This document shows positions 62,201 to 64,000 of a stretch of 64,000 bases of DNA, piece after piece. This DNA comes from Curtobacterium sp. 458. Lineage in GTDB: Bacteria > Actinomycetota > Actinomycetes > Actinomycetales > Microbacteriaceae. The position numbers and the translations under genes were made by a program. Position 1 is the stretch's first letter. Each line of letters begins with the position of its first letter. The DNA lies in the NCBI RefSeq assembly GCF_030406605.1, contig NZ_CP129104.1, forward strand, positions 2,134,799-2,198,798. The letters are read 5' to 3'. The notes beneath the pieces are model-generated. The model had not been told where the DNA came from and made no database searches. It saw nothing but the letters and a program-made list of their open reading frames with translations.

Positions 62201-63811
62201 ATCGAGGTCCTCGTGGACGGCGACGGCCGCTGGTCGACGACCCTCCCGGGCGTGGAGCCGGGCGACCACACGATCGAGGTGCGGCAGGTCGTCGGCGGCA
62301 CGGTGTCGACGCCGATCGACCGCGCGTACACCGTCGAGGTCGCACCGGCCGAGGCCATCGTCGTGACCGCCCCCGCCGAGGGCACGGTCTACCGCGTGGT
62401 CGGCGGGTCCACCACGGTCACCGTGAGCGGCACCGCGGCCCCGCGAGCGGCGGTCAGCGTCCGTGTCGACGGCGGCGACCCCGTCACCACGACCGCGGAC
62501 GAGGACGGCGACTGGTCGGTCGACGTGCCGTCGGTCGGCACCGGGGCCCACACGGTCACGGCGTCGCAGCGCATCGGCTCGGAGTCGTCGTCCGCACCGG
62601 CGGTCGGCTTCACCGTGCAGGCAGCGAGCGGCGTCGACGTCCGGACCCCCGTCGACGGCCAGGTCTTCACGGTCCCGAGCGGGACCGCGGACGTGCCGGT
62701 GTCCGGCACCGCAGAACCCGGCGCGCGCGTCACCGTGGACATCGACGGGCGCACGCAGACCACCCTCGCCGGCGGTGACGGGTCCTGGACCGTCACGGTG
62801 CCGGGCGTGCCCGCGGGTGACCACACCGTCGCGGTCACCGAGACCGTCGGCGGCGTCACTTCGCGGCCGGTCACGGTCGGCGTCACCGTGGTCGTCGCGC
62901 AGCCCACGGGCATCACGATCACCAGCCCGACGCCCGGTCAGCTCATCCCTGCCACGGGCACGGGCGACACCGGTTCGTTCACCGTCCGCGGGACCGCGAC
63001 ACCACGCGCGCTCGTCGTCGTCACCCTGTCCGACGGGCAGTCGAGGACGACGGCCGCGGACGCCGCGGGGGCCTGGAGCGTGACCTTCGACCGCGTGCCG
63101 GAGGGCGAGTGGACGATCCGCGCGACCGAGAGCGTGAACGGGGTCGCCACCGCGGCCGAGCCGGTCGCGGTCGTGGTCGCCGCGGTGGACCCGCTCGCGA
63201 TCACGGCCCCGACGCCCGGGGCGCACCAGCAGGCGAACGCGGCCGGGTACACCGACTGGCGCGTGACCGGGACGGCGGACCCCGGCTCGACCATCACCCT
63301 GTCGGTCGACGGCGGGGCGCCGGTCACGGTCACCGCGGGGGCGGACGGCTCCTGGAGCGTCGTGCTCCGGCTGCTCGTCGGTCCGCACACGATCAGCGTC
63401 ACGCAGACGGTCGCGGGAGCGACGTCCGCGGCGCAGTCCGTGCGCGTGGTGGTGGACGCGGCGCCGTCCGTACCGGGTGAGCCGGGTACGCCGGGTGAGC
63501 CGGGTACGCCGGGTACGCCGGGCACGCCGGGCACGCCGGGCACGCCGGGCACGCCGGGCACGCCGGGCACGCCGGGTGAGCCGGGTACGCCGGGCACGCC
63601 GGGCACGCCCGGCACCCCGGGTGTTCCGGGTGCTCCAGGCACTCCGGGGGCGCCCGGCAGCGGCGGCGGTGTCGGGACGGGCGGCGGTCTCGCCTTCACC
63701 GGGGCCGACGTGGCGCCGCTCGCGAGCGCGGCAGCCGGACTCGTGGTGCTCGGGTTCCTGCTCCTCGGTCTGTCGCGACTCGCGCGCGGGGTGCGTCGCC
63801 GCAGGGGCTGA
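56204..63811 (+). CDS. Giant sortase-anchored surface protein with 20 Ig-like repeats
   Basis: A 2535-residue secreted protein. A long signal peptide (1-about 64) with an Arg-rich n-region comes first. The next part (about 65-545) resembles the choice-of-anchor G family. Then 20 tandem Ig-like domains of about 93 residues run from about 549 to 2421, each of the form xxITxPxxG...GTAxPGAxV...DGxWS...TQTVGG. A collagen-like GTP/GEP tract (2424-2480) follows, then LAFTG at 2496-2500, a helix (about 2503-2523) and an RRRRG tail. The LAxTG signal suits a class E sortase. ATG 56204 has AGGA 12 nt upstream; a GTG at 56171 is an alternative. Likely an adhesin. Confidence 0.9.
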   Translation: MREHVSSRRTVAAGIGERRIDGAGRRARRRAPRDRRPLLRGAVVATVTALVAATVAIQPATAAQSDVAEAEGVLLGGSGIVDVDSIARLGGAYSARAATSGGGTTSQPLDLTAVNALGVRLGNNLDLLGSNGILTLGVDGQYARSSATGATASAGLLTDDGAIGVGSGTGTNAATLDLRPLLSRVGADTSVLSTGRLQVGALASTITATRGATVTTSSDYRIASARLDLTSPAVAGLSTSLRSDLRSFSTTVNTTVGADGALSGVTTGLTAELQRLLRTTALGPLVNVDGTTVKASVNLNLDDTLTQVLAQPLTDGAVTITPSTGAITVDLDRLTALNGQPANTPVLTDAAVASINQSIATILGTQLPTALRTAVVNTINSTAVRIDVAANVRTAVGALDPITIRVDSTLGQLAGTAPGTPTTTATGGPLGLALLGTLLTPAITSLVIPAAQTLVRLLVTGTALDDLGTALRATTTAVARTLAPVVLLLRQVVDLTVNAQDTSTGFRDGRGYDTGARSVHALRLSVLPGANVATVDLATSTVRAAAFATPTITAPTAGQQFSVPAAAATRSITVSGAGEPGATIRVDLGGGRSGTATVAANGTWTTSVANVPTGEYTATATQTVGGTAAGAATQRFTVVAQQPLVVTKPTSGQTFTIAGASTTVTVTGTATPGARIDVDLGGGRTGSATVAADGSWSVPVADLPTGSWTASVTQTVGDSTSAPVTRSFRVVQAADLTIASPSAGQDLPLAGTTREVVLSGTAQPGATVDVDLGGGRTATTTAAADGSWSATVPDVPAGSYDAAVTQTVGGSTSEPVRRAFTVTAAERLTITAPADGSTIRVADPTSTTPVTVRGTAAPGARVSVSIGGAFAATTTAGDDGRWSATFAGVPVGERTATATQTVAGTTSDPVSSDFAVAAGAPLVLTAPADGAVLTVLTADDTTDVRVTGTAQPGATVDVSLGSGLTASTTADDEGDWTLSVAGVPVGTRTLSATQTVGDTTSPVVTRTLTVRAAAALTVTTPTQDSSTTVATADSTIDVRVSGAAEPDADVDVRLDGGAVVTTTAGDDGTWSVTLPDVDVDDHTVRITQTVGGATSDPVDRDFSIIAGAPVAIDTPVADAEIAAGPGGSAPVVATGTAEPGATVTVRFDDGDSIEVTAGPDGRWTAPATGSVRLDTDDHTVTAVATVNGTQGDSVSRAFSVVPGTAITIETPPVGTRIVVVDEDARATVPITGTAEPGAAVSVSVDGGTALTTAADPTSGAWTVTATGIAPTGTHTVNATQTVGSVSTSAIPTTFQVVTAAPVRITAPTTDPIRVAGEDVTRDVRVTGTAQPGATVTLSVPEQDDRTTTAAGDGSWSVTLPDLGVGAYTVSVTQEVAGATSTPAERTVTLEAADPVEITSPGAGILYVPDAGDTRPVTVVGTADPGAPVRVTLADDELTTTADDDGDWTVVFTAVAEGDHPLVATQTVGGTTASSPEQTVEVRAAAALAITEPEDDATITVADATGTVDVTVTGTAQPDTDVTVRLSTGASETVTSTADGDWTHTFTDVPVGDHRVTATQSVDGRQSAPVTVDVTVAAGAPLVVRTPAGATTVTVADEDATTDVDFAGTGAPGAEVTVDLGGGRTATAPVRQDGTWDATVEDVPVGSSTASVTQSIGGTTSAAVERSVSVVAAAVLTIRQPSDPVTVAGPDATTTVTVAGDAQPGATVELTVDDRDPVRTTAGTDGSWSIDVPDLGVATHTVSATQTVGGSTSTTPVERDVVVVAGDPVTVTEPTAGQEYTVAGPDATTTVDVAGTAEPGATVVVDLGGGRSESTTADEDGDWSVSVPDVPAGDPTTVRVTQRIGDTVSEPVEVRVSVAVADPITIATPGDGTELRVAQPDSQVAVTAAGAADAGATVRVTIDGGDPVTTTATGGTWSVDLGTVGTGEHTVRATQTIGASTSPAVTSTFTVTAGRALTLTSPAADATITVPNGTTSTDVPVSGTGDPGATVHLVADDGAPIEVLVDGDGRWSTTLPGVEPGDHTIEVRQVVGGTVSTPIDRAYTVEVAPAEAIVVTAPAEGTVYRVVGGSTTVTVSGTAAPRAAVSVRVDGGDPVTTTADEDGDWSVDVPSVGTGAHTVTASQRIGSESSSAPAVGFTVQAASGVDVRTPVDGQVFTVPSGTADVPVSGTAEPGARVTVDIDGRTQTTLAGGDGSWTVTVPGVPAGDHTVAVTETVGGVTSRPVTVGVTVVVAQPTGITITSPTPGQLIPATGTGDTGSFTVRGTATPRALVVVTLSDGQSRTTAADAAGAWSVTFDRVPEGEWTIRATESVNGVATAAEPVAVVVAAVDPLAITAPTPGAHQQANAAGYTDWRVTGTADPGSTITLSVDGGAPVTVTAGADGSWSVVLRLLVGPHTISVTQTVAGATSAAQSVRVVVDAAPSVPGEPGTPGEPGTPGTPGTPGTPGTPGTPGTPGTPGEPGTPGTPGTPGTPGVPGAPGTPGAPGSGGGVGTGGGLAFTGADVAPLASAAAGLVVLGFLLLGLSRLARGVRRRRG
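63474..63655 (+). repeat. Collagen-like 9-bp tandem repeat inside the surface protein gene
   Basis: Repeated CCGGGTACG/CCGGGCACG units encode Gly-Thr-Pro and Gly-Glu-Pro triplets, about 20 in a row. Units are nearly exact, so the tract should slip during replication. The period is a multiple of 3. Confidence 0.9.
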
Positions 63812-63835
63812 CGCCGGTCGCGACGCGACCATGAG

Positions 63836-63881
63836 ACGGACTGGAGGCACGGTGCACGCCCGCACCGTGCCTCCCGTCCGT
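63836..63881 (+). terminator. Terminator of the surface protein gene
   Basis: A 20-bp stem with one mismatch, starting ACGGACTGGAGGC, with a 6-nt loop. Another member of the GGAGGC hairpin family. Confidence 0.85.
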
Positions 63882-63930
63882 CGGTCGGCCGGGTCCTGTG
63901 GAGACGGCTGGTGGTGTCGGCGGTGCCGAC

Positions 63931-63936
63931 TACCCT
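63931..63936 (+). promoter_or_regulatory. -10 element of dnaX, leaderless type
   Basis: TACCCT is followed by 7 nt and then GTG 63944, with no SD between. Confidence 0.6.
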
Positions 63937-63943
63937 TGGTCGC

Positions 63944-64000
63944 GTGGTCACCGCCCTGTATCGCCGTTACCGGCCCGAGAACTTCGCCGAGCTGATCGGG
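63944..64000 (+). CDS. dnaX: DNA polymerase III subunit gamma/tau (5' end only)
   Basis: Only the first 19 codons are in the window. They read [18 protein letters not shown] after the start, the well-known DnaX N-terminus. The clamp-loader ATPase region lies beyond the window. GTG 63944 fits the leaderless -10 just upstream. Confidence 0.9.
   Translation, partial: MVTALYRRYRPENFAELIG

Noticed and set aside
55862..63865. A 2667-codon open frame on the minus strand opposite the surface protein gene
   Set aside because: Its product is an Arg/Gly/Asp-rich non-folding sequence. It follows from the strong codon bias and repeats of the plus-strand gene. The plus-strand frame has a signal peptide, domains and a sortase signal.

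Overview
The window is a piece of a high-GC (about 70 percent by eye) actinobacterial chromosome. Gene order, codon bias, family content and intergenic hairpins point to the family Microbacteriaceae, most likely Curtobacterium or a close relative; this placement is an inference from the sequence alone. The core is the conserved block MaoC-type dehydratase pair, murB, aminotransferase, tRNA-Trp, secE, nusG, rplK, rplA, with rplJ-rplL about 18 kb downstream. Between and around these lie transport, regulatory and surface genes typical of a plant- or soil-associated actinobacterium.

Layout. 1-7 kb: cardiolipin synthase (cut by the window edge), YajQ, tRNA-Tyr, inositol-phosphatase-like enzyme, a membrane-anchored M23 peptidase, tRNA-Thr, tRNA-Met, the dehydratase pair and murB. 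7-12 kb: aminotransferase, tRNA-Trp, secE, nusG, rplK, rplA and a six-helix membrane protein. 12-20.7 kb: a YqaJ-type nuclease, a ROK regulator, and a divergent sugar module (isomerase, Gfo/Idh/MocA dehydrogenase, ABC importer), then a beta-propeller protein. 20.8-26.5 kb: a MacB-like ABC exporter and a three-gene overlapping operon (acyl-CoA dehydrogenase-like protein, a PIG-L deacetylase fused to a NodS-like methyltransferase, and a family 2 glycosyltransferase). 26.5-30.1 kb: a two-component system and rplJ-rplL with a leader attenuator. 30-35.3 kb: a frameshifted AbiEi/DUF559 gene between palindromic repeats, an amino-acid permease, an ABC exporter and a 52-bp tandem array.

35.3-48 kb: a translationally coupled pair made of a class III cyclase receptor and an MscS channel with a cyclic-nucleotide-like domain; cystathionine beta-synthase plus cystathionine gamma-synthase; an MFS transporter; a small lipoprotein; a secreted S53 peptidase; a TetR regulator divergent from a Bcr/CflA exporter. 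48-56 kb: a HerA-like ATPase, a 16-bp x 9 tandem repeat, tRNA-Ser, pta-ackA, an NmrA-like protein and the 4.5S SRP RNA. 56-64 kb: one 7.6-kb gene for a giant sortase-anchored surface protein with 20 Ig-like repeats, lying between ffs and the start of dnaX.

Two themes run through the window. First, at least ten genes have a TANNNT -10 element ending only 6 or 7 nt before an ATG or GTG, so many transcripts should be leaderless. Second, the intergenic DNA is rich in perfect hairpins of one sequence family (GGAGGC...GCCTCC), in other palindromes and in tandem duplications, two of which copy gene 3' ends including the stop codon.
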